Assembly (NCBI RefSeq): GCF_020966635.1
Contig: NZ_JAJKFQ010000001.1
Span: forward strand, 124,001-188,000
Length of the DNA: 64,000 nt
From: Stieleria sp. JC731
GTDB taxonomy: Bacteria; Planctomycetota; Planctomycetia; Pirellulales; Pirellulaceae
Direction of reading: 5' to 3'
Part shown: positions 36,257-44,516 of the stretch, in pieces
Layout: every line of letters starts with the position of its first letter
Position numbering within the stretch: position 1 is the stretch's first letter
Position numbers and translations under genes: made by a program
Notes under the pieces: model-generated
The model's database searches: none
Told to the model about the DNA's origin: nothing
The model's input: only the letters and a program-made list of their open reading frames with translations

Positions 36257-36748
36257 TTATGCACCAAAGACCGATCGCATCTCGATTCCGGCCATGCGTA
36301 GATAGACCGATAGGATTCCACGGTGGTGGACGATGTGATTGAAAACCCAGTTTCTTAGGCACTCTTCTTTGCTAATCGTGAAAAGCGTTTGTCCGGACAT
36401 CAGCAGCGACCAGGGTTTCGCAAGTTCTTCGTCACTGACGTTCGCAATCGCTTCTCTCGCCTCGGCTACGTTTTTGTCAAACAATGCGAGGACTTCGCCA
36501 GGGCTCGAAAGTGCGGGAAAGGTTGGGCTCTGGCAACCTTCGGGTTGGATGTCAAACTCGGGATAGTCAGTCACGTGCTTGGTCCAGCCCACACAGTCGG
36601 CGATATGATTCGCGTTCCAACCGATCGTATGGAGCTTTTCATCTGCTTGCCAATCCATTTTGTCTGCCGGGATGGCCGCCAAGACGTCGCGAGTCCGTGG
36701 CATCTCGCGATCAAATTCGGGCAGCATTATTTCTGAAAGCGTCGCCAT
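36257..36748 (-). CDS. DinB-like putative metal-binding protein
   Basis: This 163-aa four-helix protein belongs to the DinB/YfiT-like superfamily (thiol transferases and related metal-binding proteins). The metal-ligand histidines are visible: one in TIGWNANHIADCVGW (about 41-55) and two in NHIVHHRGILSVYLR (about 137-151). The ATG at 36748 begins the first helix (MATLSEIMLPEFDREMPRTR). There is no signal peptide. The gene is alone. The superfamily has many roles, so the substrate cannot be given. Confidence 0.82.
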   Translation of the reverse strand: MATLSEIMLPEFDREMPRTRDVLAAIPADKMDWQADEKLHTIGWNANHIADCVGWTKHVTDYPEFDIQPEGCQSPTFPALSSPGEVLALFDKNVAEAREAIANVSDEELAKPWSLLMSGQTLFTISKEECLRNWVFNHIVHHRGILSVYLRMAGIEMRSVFGA

Positions 36749-36848
36749 GGTGAAACCGTGTTTAGTAATGATGGAAAGGGGAAAAGAACTTTGTCGGATG
36801 AGCTTTGAAAGCTACATGTTTTAAACAGTTCGAAAGCTTCAGCGTAAC

Positions 36849-38411
36849 TTAGCGTCCGACGTTCCATCGCATCAACCAAGCTAAGATTCGTTTGTTTAAC
36901 GGCGTCAGTTTCGTGCGGTTGAATTGGTCGCCGACTTTTCGTATCGCATCGGCTTGTGTTGGATAAGGATGAATGTGGCTGGCCAGTTTTGACAGTCCGG
37001 TTTTGGTATTCATCGCCATGGTGATTTCCGAAATCAGCTCGCCAGCGTGCTCGGCAACCACTGTTGCTCCGACAATTTGATCACTTCCGGATCGCACATG
37101 GATCTTGACGTAGCCCATATCTGATTCATCAAGTACAGCACGGTCGACTCCATCCATCGATTGAACAAAGGATTGGATCGCAACACCTGCATCCGCAGCT
37201 TCTTGCTCGGAAAGTCCCACGTGCGCGATTTCCGGCGATGTGTACGTCACCCTGGGGATGATTAACTTGCTTGCGTTTTTCTTTCCAAACGGGCCTATCG
37301 CAAACAAAGCATTTTGAATAACGGTTCGGGCCTGGAAATCTGCGGCATGGGTGAATTTTGTCTTCGAGCAAACGTCTCCTGCTGCGAAGACGTTCGGGTT
37401 CGTCGTTTGCAAATGATGATCAACGGTGACACCCTGTGAGGTCGCCTCGATACCTGCTGCTTCTAAATTGAGATGTTCAATGTTTGGCGCGCGTCCAGTC
37501 GCGACAAGAAGTTGATCGACGGTCGTCGGCCCGCGACTTTCTTTTGTCAAAATTTCAATGCCTTGTTCGACACGTCCCACCCGAAGATCCTTGCATCCCA
37601 GGCAAAGTTGAACTCCCTCTCTTTCGAACTGTGTTTTCAGCAGGTCTGATGCGTCGGGATCTTCGTGCGAAAGCAACCGCTCGCTACGGTCAAAAAGAGC
37701 GACGGTGCTTCCCAGCCGGGCAAAGGTTTGCGCCATTTCGCAGCCGATCGGCCCCGCCCCAATAATGCCGAGCCGGTCTGGCAGCTCGGTCAGCGAGAAG
37801 AGGGTTTCATTGGTCAGGAAGTCGACTTGATTGAGGTTTTCGATGTCAGGAGCCTTCGCGCGAGCGCCGGTCGCGATGACGGCCTTTTTGAAACTCAATC
37901 GACCATTGGTTCCGGTTTCTGATCGAATCTCCAATGTTTGGCGATCGACAAAAGCTGCAGCTCCGAAATACACATCTACGCCAAGATCTGAAAATCGCTT
38001 GGCCGAATCGTGGGGGCTAATCTCGGCACGTAAACGTCGCATCCGTCGCATGACTTCTGCAAACCCGACATCCGTGTCTTTTACGTGGATACCAAATCTG
38101 TCGGCTTGGTGGATAGTGGCTGCGACACGGGCCGATCGAATCATTGCTTTTGATGGGACGCAGCCGACATTCAGGCAATCGCCACCCATCAATGACTTTT
38201 CGATCAATGCCACGCGAGCACCCAAGCCTGCTGCACCGGCCGCGGTGACAAGACCTGCCGTGCCCGCACCGATGACCACTAGCTGGTAGGGCAGGTCAGG
38301 TGTTGGGTTTTTCCAGTCCGCCGGATGAACGTTGTCGCGTAGTTGCTGATCAAAGTGGTCAATCAGAGGCATCGTGATCGCTTCACCGTCAGTGCCAGAA
38401 CGGTCACTCAT
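36849..38411 (-). CDS. FAD-dependent pyridine nucleotide-disulfide oxidoreductase (mercuric-reductase-like)
   Basis: This 520-aa flavoenzyme has the FAD-binding motif VVIGAGTAGLVTAAGAAGLG (about 45-64), the redox-active disulfide Cys79/Cys84 in GGDCLNVGCVPSK, and the NAD-binding motif RLGIIGAGPIGCEMAQTFARL. The C-terminal dimerisation domain ends HIHPYPTQADAIRKVG. The extra vicinal Cys pair of true MerA is absent, so this is the MerA/Lpd-like group of unknown substrate. Its start overlaps by ATGA the stop of the upstream TVP38 gene (38408-38411), so the two form an operon. The pairing of these two families is common in bacteria, in my recollection. Confidence 0.88.
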   Translation of the reverse strand: MSDRSGTDGEAITMPLIDHFDQQLRDNVHPADWKNPTPDLPYQLVVIGAGTAGLVTAAGAAGLGARVALIEKSLMGGDCLNVGCVPSKAMIRSARVAATIHQADRFGIHVKDTDVGFAEVMRRMRRLRAEISPHDSAKRFSDLGVDVYFGAAAFVDRQTLEIRSETGTNGRLSFKKAVIATGARAKAPDIENLNQVDFLTNETLFSLTELPDRLGIIGAGPIGCEMAQTFARLGSTVALFDRSERLLSHEDPDASDLLKTQFEREGVQLCLGCKDLRVGRVEQGIEILTKESRGPTTVDQLLVATGRAPNIEHLNLEAAGIEATSQGVTVDHHLQTTNPNVFAAGDVCSKTKFTHAADFQARTVIQNALFAIGPFGKKNASKLIIPRVTYTSPEIAHVGLSEQEAADAGVAIQSFVQSMDGVDRAVLDESDMGYVKIHVRSGSDQIVGATVVAEHAGELISEITMAMNTKTGLSKLASHIHPYPTQADAIRKVGDQFNRTKLTPLNKRILAWLMRWNVGR

Positions 38412-39142
38412 GATGTCTTCTCCTGGGTCGGCCCATTTAGTGATGCTTGCGATCGATGTTGGCGGATTCGTTTGGTAACCCAGCGTCCGACCACAGGGAA
38501 CAAGCCAAGCACAGCGAAGGCGACAAAGATCCGACTCAGTTGCTGGGAACTGAAAGCCGCTGCGGCTCCCTCGTCAGCCAGCTTTTGTAAGTCAGGGACG
38601 CTCCAACCGGCGTAGACATAAACGATCGTCCCAGGAAGCATTCCGAGTTGACTGACCCACCAAAACGTTCGGGTGCGAATCGGCGTTAATCCCATCACCG
38701 CGTTGATGACAAAGAATGGAACCGCTGGGATCAGGCGAAGCGAGAAAAGGTAGAACGGCCCTTCGCGTTCAAGAGACTCGTTGAAGGATTTTAACCGCTC
38801 GCCGAATCGTTCTTCGACACTTTGCCGAAACAGGTATCGGCTTAAACTAAAAGCGATTGTTGCGCCAGCGGTGGAGGCAAAGCTGACGAGGACAATGCTT
38901 TCGAGTAATTCAAAATACCAGCCGATCGCCAGTGTCATCAGGGCCGCGCCGGGAAGCGAAAGTCCGGTCGCGATCACATAGGCCACAAAGGTGATCGCAT
39001 AGACGCCAAAAGGATGTTGCGTCTGAAAGGATCGCAATTGGCTTTCTCGTTCGGCTAAACTGGTCAAGTTGACTTGGTCACCAAAAGCTACCCAAATAAC
39101 AATGACCGCGACTACCAAGCCAATCGCGACGAAGAATTTCAT
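38408..39142 (-). CDS. TVP38/TMEM64 family membrane protein
   Basis: This 244-aa integral membrane protein belongs to the SNARE-associated/DedA-like group. I chose the ATG at 39142 (MKFFVAIGLVVAVIVIWVAF); the frame opens at a TTG at 39166. The family core is FGVYAITFVAYVIATGLSLPG, FASTAGATIAFSLSRYLFR, and LRLIPAVPFFVINAVMGL, then GMLPGTIVYVYAG. Four to five more helices follow. It is first in a two-gene unit with the mercuric-reductase-like gene. The function of these proteins (lipid scrambling in some homologues) is not established here. Confidence 0.85.
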   Translation of the reverse strand: MKFFVAIGLVVAVIVIWVAFGDQVNLTSLAERESQLRSFQTQHPFGVYAITFVAYVIATGLSLPGAALMTLAIGWYFELLESIVLVSFASTAGATIAFSLSRYLFRQSVEERFGERLKSFNESLEREGPFYLFSLRLIPAVPFFVINAVMGLTPIRTRTFWWVSQLGMLPGTIVYVYAGWSVPDLQKLADEGAAAAFSSQQLSRIFVAFAVLGLFPVVGRWVTKRIRQHRSQASLNGPTQEKTS

Positions 39143-39342
39143 TCGATCGGTTGACTTGTTACTCAATTCGGCTCTCAGTTGTTTCGGCGGTCAAAGCGGT
39201 TCTGGCGAGCAGAACCGCTGTTTCATCCTGTTGAATGACCAATTCAATATTTCACCTGCCAGCCAAGCATTGTCATCGACTGGCAAGATACGACGATAAG
39301 TTCACGATACCAATGTTATTCGCCCGAAAGTACAGCACTTCC

Positions 39343-40797
39343 ATGGATCATTTTTCGACGCTGGTAAAGAAATTCGGCTCTGTGATCGTTGCCGGTTGCA
39401 CGTTTTTGCTTTTCGGGATTTCAGCATGTGTGGGAAAAGCCGAGGCGAGTAGTCCACCGAATATCGTCGTCATTTTTATTGACGACATGGGTTTTGCGGA
39501 CCCGAGTTGTTTCGGTAACCCGCAAATGAAGACTCCCAATATCGATCGCTTAGCGCAGGAAGGAACCAAGTTCACGAACTTTTATGTGAACTCGCCAATT
39601 TGTTCGGCTTCACGTGTGGCGTTGACAACGGGCATGTATCCGCAGCGATATCGGATTCATTCGTTTCTTGCCGCACGTGCGGCCAATCGACGTCGGTTGA
39701 TGCCCGATTGGTTGGACCCGAACGTGACAACCTTGGCAAAACTGCTGCAGCAAAAGGGATACGCGACGGCGCACTTCGGTAAGTGGCACATGGGTGGCGG
39801 TCGAGACGTCGATGACGCACCGCTGCCACAAGCTTATGGATTCGACGAATCTTTGGTTTCGTTTGAAGGTTTAGGTGATCGAATTCTCTGGACCAAGACG
39901 GGGAATCAACGTCTTAGTTGGAAGCACGGGCGTGGCCAAATTCTGGACTTGCCTAAGCACAAAACCACGGAGACGTATGTTGATCACGCCATCGATTTTA
40001 TCGAGCAACATCATGACTCCCCGTTCTACGTGCGAGTCTTTCCCAACGATGTGCATGACACGCACATGCCATCCGATGAGCAGCGGGCAAAGTGGGTTAA
40101 CAAGTCAGCGAATCCACCCGACGTGGAATTCTTCGCCGTGCTGGATGAAATGGATCGTCAGATCGGTCGGCTGTTGGATACGATCGACCGACTGGAGTTA
40201 CAGCATGAAACGCTTGTGCTTTTTACCAGCGACAACGGTCCGACCGACTGGCCGCGATACTACGAAGCGGGACATCAACCACCCGGGTTCACTGGGCCTC
40301 TGTTTGGACGAAAATGGAGCCTCTATGAAGGCGGGATCCGAATGCCGTTTATCGCTCGATGGAACGGTCATATCCAGGCAGGTAGGACGGATGATTCGAC
40401 GACAATGGCCGCGATCGATTTATTGCCAACGGTCGCTTCCATCGTGGATGTCCAGTCGGATGTCCAATTCGATGGAATCGACATGTCGAAGGCATTCTTT
40501 GGAGAACCGATCCAACGCGAGTCCCCAATCTTTTGGGAATACGGAGTCCATGGAAGCATTCTTCCGGGGAATGAAAAACATGTTAGTCCCGATCTAGCCA
40601 TGCGAGATGGCCCCTGGAAGCTGCTGATGAACGTCGACGGTTCAGAGGGCAAGTTGTTCAATTTGAAGGCCGACATGGGTGAAACCACCAACGTGATTGA
40701 CCAACATCCCGACGTCGCCGCAGAGATGCGGCAAAAGTTGAACGATTGGTGGGGCGAGATGGCTGCGTATTACCCCAGCCAGGCAAAGCCAAATTAG
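39343..40797 (+). CDS. Exported sulfatase (probable lipoprotein)
   Basis: This 484-aa sulfatase probably hydrolyses sulfate esters of polysaccharides, as planctomycetes with many sulfatases do. I chose the ATG at 39343; other in-frame ATGs are at 39235 and 39313. The N-terminus is a signal sequence ending in a possible lipobox (FGISAC), so the protein may be lipid-anchored. Conserved parts: VVIFIDDMGFADPS (metal-binding Asp pair); Cys87 in SPICSASRVALTTG (C-x-A-x-R, the formylglycine site); HFGKWHMGG; and LFTSDNGPTDWP. The maturation enzyme is not in the window. The stop codon lies in the first unit of a 16-bp repeat. Confidence 0.9.
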   Translation: MDHFSTLVKKFGSVIVAGCTFLLFGISACVGKAEASSPPNIVVIFIDDMGFADPSCFGNPQMKTPNIDRLAQEGTKFTNFYVNSPICSASRVALTTGMYPQRYRIHSFLAARAANRRRLMPDWLDPNVTTLAKLLQQKGYATAHFGKWHMGGGRDVDDAPLPQAYGFDESLVSFEGLGDRILWTKTGNQRLSWKHGRGQILDLPKHKTTETYVDHAIDFIEQHHDSPFYVRVFPNDVHDTHMPSDEQRAKWVNKSANPPDVEFFAVLDEMDRQIGRLLDTIDRLELQHETLVLFTSDNGPTDWPRYYEAGHQPPGFTGPLFGRKWSLYEGGIRMPFIARWNGHIQAGRTDDSTTMAAIDLLPTVASIVDVQSDVQFDGIDMSKAFFGEPIQRESPIFWEYGVHGSILPGNEKHVSPDLAMRDGPWKLLMNVDGSEGKLFNLKADMGETTNVIDQHPDVAAEMRQKLNDWWGEMAAYYPSQAKPN

Positions 40798-40840
40798 CAG
40801 GCCCCCAACCCAGCAGGCCCTAACCCCGCAGGAACTGCCA
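40796..40840 (+). repeat. 16-bp-period direct repeat on the sulfatase stop codon
   Basis: Units agcaggcccccaaccc (40796-40811) and agcaggccctaacccc (40812-40827) are followed by a partial third copy beginning gcagg at 40828. The first unit overlaps the sulfatase stop. Similar units occur at 41761, 41964 and 43102. Confidence 0.6.
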
Positions 40841-41151
40841 AGTCGTAGAGTCACACTGACCCAAGGTGACTGCCCTGTTCGCGGTTAGGATAAACAGTCA
40901 AATCGCAGTTTTTCATCTCGTTCGAAGTGAAATGGGCTAACTTCCTAATGAAGCATGACTGATTGAAAGGAGCCCAATTTTGCGAAGCGACCTAACTGTT
41001 GCCTTTAATGCCCGTCAATCAGCTCGCTTTCACACGACGATTGTTTTGTAGGGTTACCGCGCCGTTCTACGTGCGGATACCTAAGAAGTCAGTTTTCAAG
41101 GCTGTTTGCCCCGACAGCTCAACAACGTCACTCGCAGCGGTAGGGGCATAG
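40841..41151. other. Intergenic region upstream of CheX-like gene 2
   Basis: No gene is seen. It should contain the promoter of the CheX-like gene. I note no clear terminator for the sulfatase gene apart from the repeat at its end. Confidence 0.4.
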
Positions 41152-41706
41152 ATGAATCAATACGCGAAAGACATCTGCACTCAGTGCATATTTCAGTCGC
41201 TCACTGAGTTGCTTGAGTACTATTCTGAAGCCGAAGTGACAGTTCAGTCGACCAGCTGCGATAGCCTTGCAGCGGTGTTCAATGAGACGATCGAATGTCC
41301 GACGATAGGATGTGAAACGATCGCATCAATGACTCGTCTGGATGGAACCCGATTCTCTGGCTCACTCACGTTGACATCGCATGCGTGCGTGATTGCTAAA
41401 TTGTGCCGACAAGAATTGCAATTCGCACCGGACTGGATTGGCGAACTTGGCAATCAAATCCTGGGCCGATTCAAGAATAACCTGCTCGACTATGGCGTCG
41501 ACACTCACCTGGGAATCCCGCTAACGTCACGCGGTATCCTTCTCAATAACGTGACCTGTCCCGGTGACCAGCTTGAACTGAAAGCGTCCACCAATGTTGG
41601 AAATGTGTGGGTGACGTTTGCTCTGCAGGTCGCTCAGGAAGAAAGCCGCTGGCGAAAGCTTCCACAATCTGCCGCCGCTACAGCGGGAAGTTTGCAGCTC
41701 TTCTAA
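41152..41706 (+). CDS. CheX-like protein (CheC/CheX/FliY phosphatase fold), paralogue 2
   Basis: This 184-aa protein is a paralogue of the one at 12465-13013. The core DWIGELGNQILGRFKNNLLD has Glu98 and Asn101 in the CheC/CheX/FliY pattern, and YGVDTHLGIPLTSRGI matches its sister. The N-terminal and middle parts differ considerably (TIECPTIGCETIASM here), so the duplication looks old. The ATG at 41152 is preceded by only a weak purine stretch (gtagggg). No receiver or chemotaxis gene is adjacent. The role as a phosphatase of a CheY-like receiver is inferred. Confidence 0.65.
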   Translation: MNQYAKDICTQCIFQSLTELLEYYSEAEVTVQSTSCDSLAAVFNETIECPTIGCETIASMTRLDGTRFSGSLTLTSHACVIAKLCRQELQFAPDWIGELGNQILGRFKNNLLDYGVDTHLGIPLTSRGILLNNVTCPGDQLELKASTNVGNVWVTFALQVAQEESRWRKLPQSAAATAGSLQLF

Positions 41707-41760
41707 AAGAACTGATCAACCAACCAATTTGGTTTGGCCATCGAATCAGTCTCGGGCCTT

Positions 41761-41920
41761 GATCCTCTGGGGCTGTGATCCTCTAGGGCTGTGATCCTCT
41801 AGGGCTGTGATCCTCTAGGGCTGTGATCCTCTAGGGCTGTGATCCTCTAGGGCTGTGATCCTCTAGGGCTGTGATCCTCTAGGGCTGTGATCCTCTAGGG
41901 CTGTGATCCTCTAGGGCTGG
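41761..41920 (+). repeat. Ten-copy 16-bp tandem repeat
   Basis: Ten head-to-tail copies of gatcctctagggctgt fill exactly 160 bp. The first has g for a at position 9 and the last ends in g instead of t; the eight internal copies are identical. It starts 55 bp past the CheX-like stop. The near-identity suggests recent expansion by slippage. Confidence 0.95.
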
Positions 41921-41963
41921 CATCTCGCACAGCCTGCTCCGGCAGCAAGCAGTGAGTCGTGCT

Positions 41964-41995
41964 CCCTGACGATGTCGCCCCCTGACGATGACATT
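41964..41995 (+). repeat. 16-bp direct repeat, two copies, upstream of hemH
   Basis: Units ccctgacgatgtcgcc (41964-41979) and ccctgacgatgacatt (41980-41995) share their first 11 bases. They lie between the ten-copy array and hemH and have the same 16-bp period. Confidence 0.6.
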
Positions 41996-42055
41996 GACGC
42001 GTGCTAAAAATAGCGTTGCAAAGCCATTCGATGTCAACGCTCAGTCCAAATTCTC

Positions 42056-43105
42056 ATGACCGATCCAAATTCCTCCAGCAGTGACCTTCCTTACGATTCT
42101 TTCATTCTTGTCTCGTTCGGTGGTCCCGAGGGCCCCGATGACGTCATGCCGTTTTTGGAAAACGTGCTGAGAGGGAAAAACGTTCCTCACGAACGGATGC
42201 TGGAAGTTGCCGAGCACTACAAGGGTTTTGGTGGTGTCAGCCCCATCAATGACCAGAACCGCGAATTGCTCGCAGCGATCGAAAAGGAATTTTCGGAGCA
42301 CGGAATCGACTTGCCGATCTATTGGGGAAACCGAAATTGGCATCCACTGCTTCCCGATACTTTGCGGCAAATGAAGGCGGATGGTCGAAAGCGCTCGATC
42401 GCATTCTTCACCAGCATGTTCAGCAGCTACAGCGGCTGTCGCCAATATCGCGAAAACATCGCCGACGCACAGGACGAGGTTGGTGAAGGCGCGCCAATTG
42501 TTGAAAAGGTACGAATGGGGTTCAATCACCCAGGCTTCATCGATTCAATGGTGGACGGTGTTCAAAAGTCAGTTCAACAACTGGGGACGCAGCCTTCGCA
42601 AACCAAGGTGATGTTCACCGCACATAGCATTCCTATGTCGATGGCTGACAATTGTGACTACGTCAAACAGCTTGAAGAAGCATGCCGCATTGTTGCTGAG
42701 AAGGCTGGAACGCCGGATTGGAAACTGGTCTACCAAAGTCGCAGTGGCCCACCACAACAGCCTTGGTTGGAACCGGACGTCTGCGACGAAATCGAGGCTC
42801 TCGATTCTGAGCAAAAGATCGAAAACTTAGTGATCGTGCCGATCGGTTTTATCAGCGATCATATGGAAGTGCTTTACGATCTGGATGACGAAGCGGCAAA
42901 GCTATGCCAAGATCGTGGGATCGCGATGAGCCGCGCTGCGACTGCCGGAGTTCACCCAAGTTTCGTTTCGATGATTCGACAGCTTGTCCAAGAAAGGATC
43001 GAAGGGAGCACTGAAAAGGCTTCATTAGGATCGCTCGGCCCGTGGCACGATGTTTGTCCCAAAGACTGCTGCACCTACACGCCCCGGCGTCCCCAACGCC
43101 CCTAG
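42056..43105 (+). CDS. hemH: Ferrochelatase, possible [2Fe-2S] type
   Basis: This 349-aa ferrochelatase inserts Fe2+ into a porphyrin. Signatures are LVSFGGPEGPDDVMPFLENV near the start, VEKVRMGFNHPGFIDSM, TAHSIPMSMADNCDYVKQLE (catalytic His), and PIGFISDHMEVLYDLDDEA. Four cysteines are placed as in ferrochelatases reported to carry a [2Fe-2S] cluster: Cys128 in YSGCRQYREN and Cys334, Cys338 and Cys339 in DVCPKDCC at the C-terminus. The cluster is inferred from these positions. Whether it acts on protoporphyrin or coproporphyrin cannot be told. The stop codon lies in the first unit of a 16-bp repeat. Confidence 0.93.
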   Translation: MTDPNSSSSDLPYDSFILVSFGGPEGPDDVMPFLENVLRGKNVPHERMLEVAEHYKGFGGVSPINDQNRELLAAIEKEFSEHGIDLPIYWGNRNWHPLLPDTLRQMKADGRKRSIAFFTSMFSSYSGCRQYRENIADAQDEVGEGAPIVEKVRMGFNHPGFIDSMVDGVQKSVQQLGTQPSQTKVMFTAHSIPMSMADNCDYVKQLEEACRIVAEKAGTPDWKLVYQSRSGPPQQPWLEPDVCDEIEALDSEQKIENLVIVPIGFISDHMEVLYDLDDEAAKLCQDRGIAMSRAATAGVHPSFVSMIRQLVQERIEGSTEKASLGSLGPWHDVCPKDCCTYTPRRPQRP

Positions 43106-43149
43106 TTTGCAGGGACCCTAGTTTGCAGGGACCCTGGCATACAGCGACC
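43102..43149 (+). repeat. 16-bp direct repeat, three copies, on the hemH stop codon
   Basis: Two identical units ctagtttgcagggacc (43102-43117 and 43118-43133) and a diverged third unit ctggcatacagcgacc (43134-43149). The hemH stop codon (tag, 43103-43105) lies inside unit 1. Rotated units resemble the 41761 array (GC-G-GA-CCT pattern). Confidence 0.8.
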
Positions 43150-43154
43150 TTGAC

Positions 43155-44318
43155 TCAGATGCTGGTTCTCAGCAAGTCTGCCAACCGTTCAACCTGAGCG
43201 AGGTCGTTGTAGGCCTGCATTGACACTCGCAAAATCGGAGTGTCGTTGGGGCCCATGAACGTTGGGACTTCGATCCGATGTTTGTCGAAGAGATGTTTCT
43301 GAAAGGTGGCCAAGTCGCTCGATGAGCTAAACTTGTCTTTCGCTAGGGTCACCGCAGCCATCGATCCGACCATCGGTTCGGGAGTGGCCGCTTCTGCGCC
43401 GAGTGCGTCATTCATGATCTTTCTGGCCTGGATGGCGCAGTCATGGTTTCGATCCATTAACTGCGGCAGTCCACCTGGGAAAAGCGTGCCCAGGAAATCA
43501 AGAGCGGCAGGCACGGCAAGAATCGGTGTCACATCGTATGTTCCTGGCCAATCGAATTCCGCATGGAAACGGCTTCGTCTATCGCTTTGTTTATTGGCGC
43601 CGTGGCTGATCACGGTGGGGCGAACTTCTTGATGCAAGGACTTGTCCACATATAAGAACCCCGACGCTTTCGGGGCACAGATCCATTTGTGGTGATTCGC
43701 GGTGTAGTAATCTGCACCAAGTTGCCGCAGGTCGATCGGAATCATCCCCGGAGCATGTGCCCCATCGACCAGAATGCGTGTTTTGTTTTCGTGAGCAAGT
43801 TCGACCAAGCGTTCCAGTGGAAAGACGATCGCAGTAGGACTTGTGACATGGTCAACAACCAGCAGCCGAGTGCGTTCGGTTAGGACCGCCGCAACGCTTT
43901 GGATAACGTCGTCTTCATGCTGCAGTGGGAACGGTATCTGAGCCACTCGCACGACCGCACCAATGGTCTCTGCTGCGAATCGGATCGCATTGTTACATGC
44001 GTTGTAACCATGGTTGGTGATCACAATTTCGTCGCCCGGCTGCAGTTTCAGCGACCGAACAACGGCGTTGACTCCATCAGTTGCGTTTCGAACGAAGACC
44101 AGGGATTCATCTTCACATCCGACTAGGTCCGACACGACAGCGCGAACGTGATCGAGTTTGGGCTCTAGGTCACGTTCTGGCGCAAGGAACTCAATCGGAT
44201 CACGTTCGAGCTGTTCAATATAGCCAATACGAGCTTGCAAAACCGTTGTGGGGGTGGCCCCAAAGGACCCATGGTTCAGGTAGTCAATTTCGGGATTCAG
44301 TTGCCAGTGTTGTCGCAT
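43155..44318 (-). CDS. Class V PLP aminotransferase (isopenicillin-N-epimerase-like)
   Basis: This 387-aa fold-type I PLP enzyme includes DYLNHGSFGATPTTV near the start, RNATDGVNAVVRSLKLQPGD, TSPTAIVFPLERLVELA, the PLP-binding Asp in ILVDGAHAPGM, and the Schiff-base Lys in TANHHKWICAPKASGF. This set is typical of the isopenicillin N epimerase/cysteine-desulfurase-like group. The active Cys of cysteine desulfurases is not evident, so a desulfurase role is less likely. The substrate is unknown. It is transcribed toward hemH and ends 5 bp from the repeat behind that gene. Confidence 0.85.
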   Translation of the reverse strand: MRQHWQLNPEIDYLNHGSFGATPTTVLQARIGYIEQLERDPIEFLAPERDLEPKLDHVRAVVSDLVGCEDESLVFVRNATDGVNAVVRSLKLQPGDEIVITNHGYNACNNAIRFAAETIGAVVRVAQIPFPLQHEDDVIQSVAAVLTERTRLLVVDHVTSPTAIVFPLERLVELAHENKTRILVDGAHAPGMIPIDLRQLGADYYTANHHKWICAPKASGFLYVDKSLHQEVRPTVISHGANKQSDRRSRFHAEFDWPGTYDVTPILAVPAALDFLGTLFPGGLPQLMDRNHDCAIQARKIMNDALGAEAATPEPMVGSMAAVTLAKDKFSSSSDLATFQKHLFDKHRIEVPTFMGPNDTPILRVSMQAYNDLAQVERLADLLRTSI

Positions 44319-44516
44319 CGCATTGAAATCAGAGGAGCCATCGAACGTCCATCCTGTAAGACCAATACGCTACGACGATTAAACAATCGAATCAATCTGG
44401 CATCACTCAATGTGGGGCTCGCTGCATTAATCGCGATGACTGCGGTCGATATTGGTCCCACCTTGGCAACCTAGTCCCTTGATGAACCAGAGCTCCGCAT
44501 GCCTTTGGAAGGTGGG

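Noticed and set aside
36849-38411. True mercuric reductase MerA
   Set aside because: The C-terminal vicinal cysteines and the N-terminal metal-binding domain are absent, and no mer gene is adjacent.
41761-41920. CRISPR array
   Set aside because: The ten units are contiguous 16-bp copies with no spacers between them, and no cas gene is nearby.
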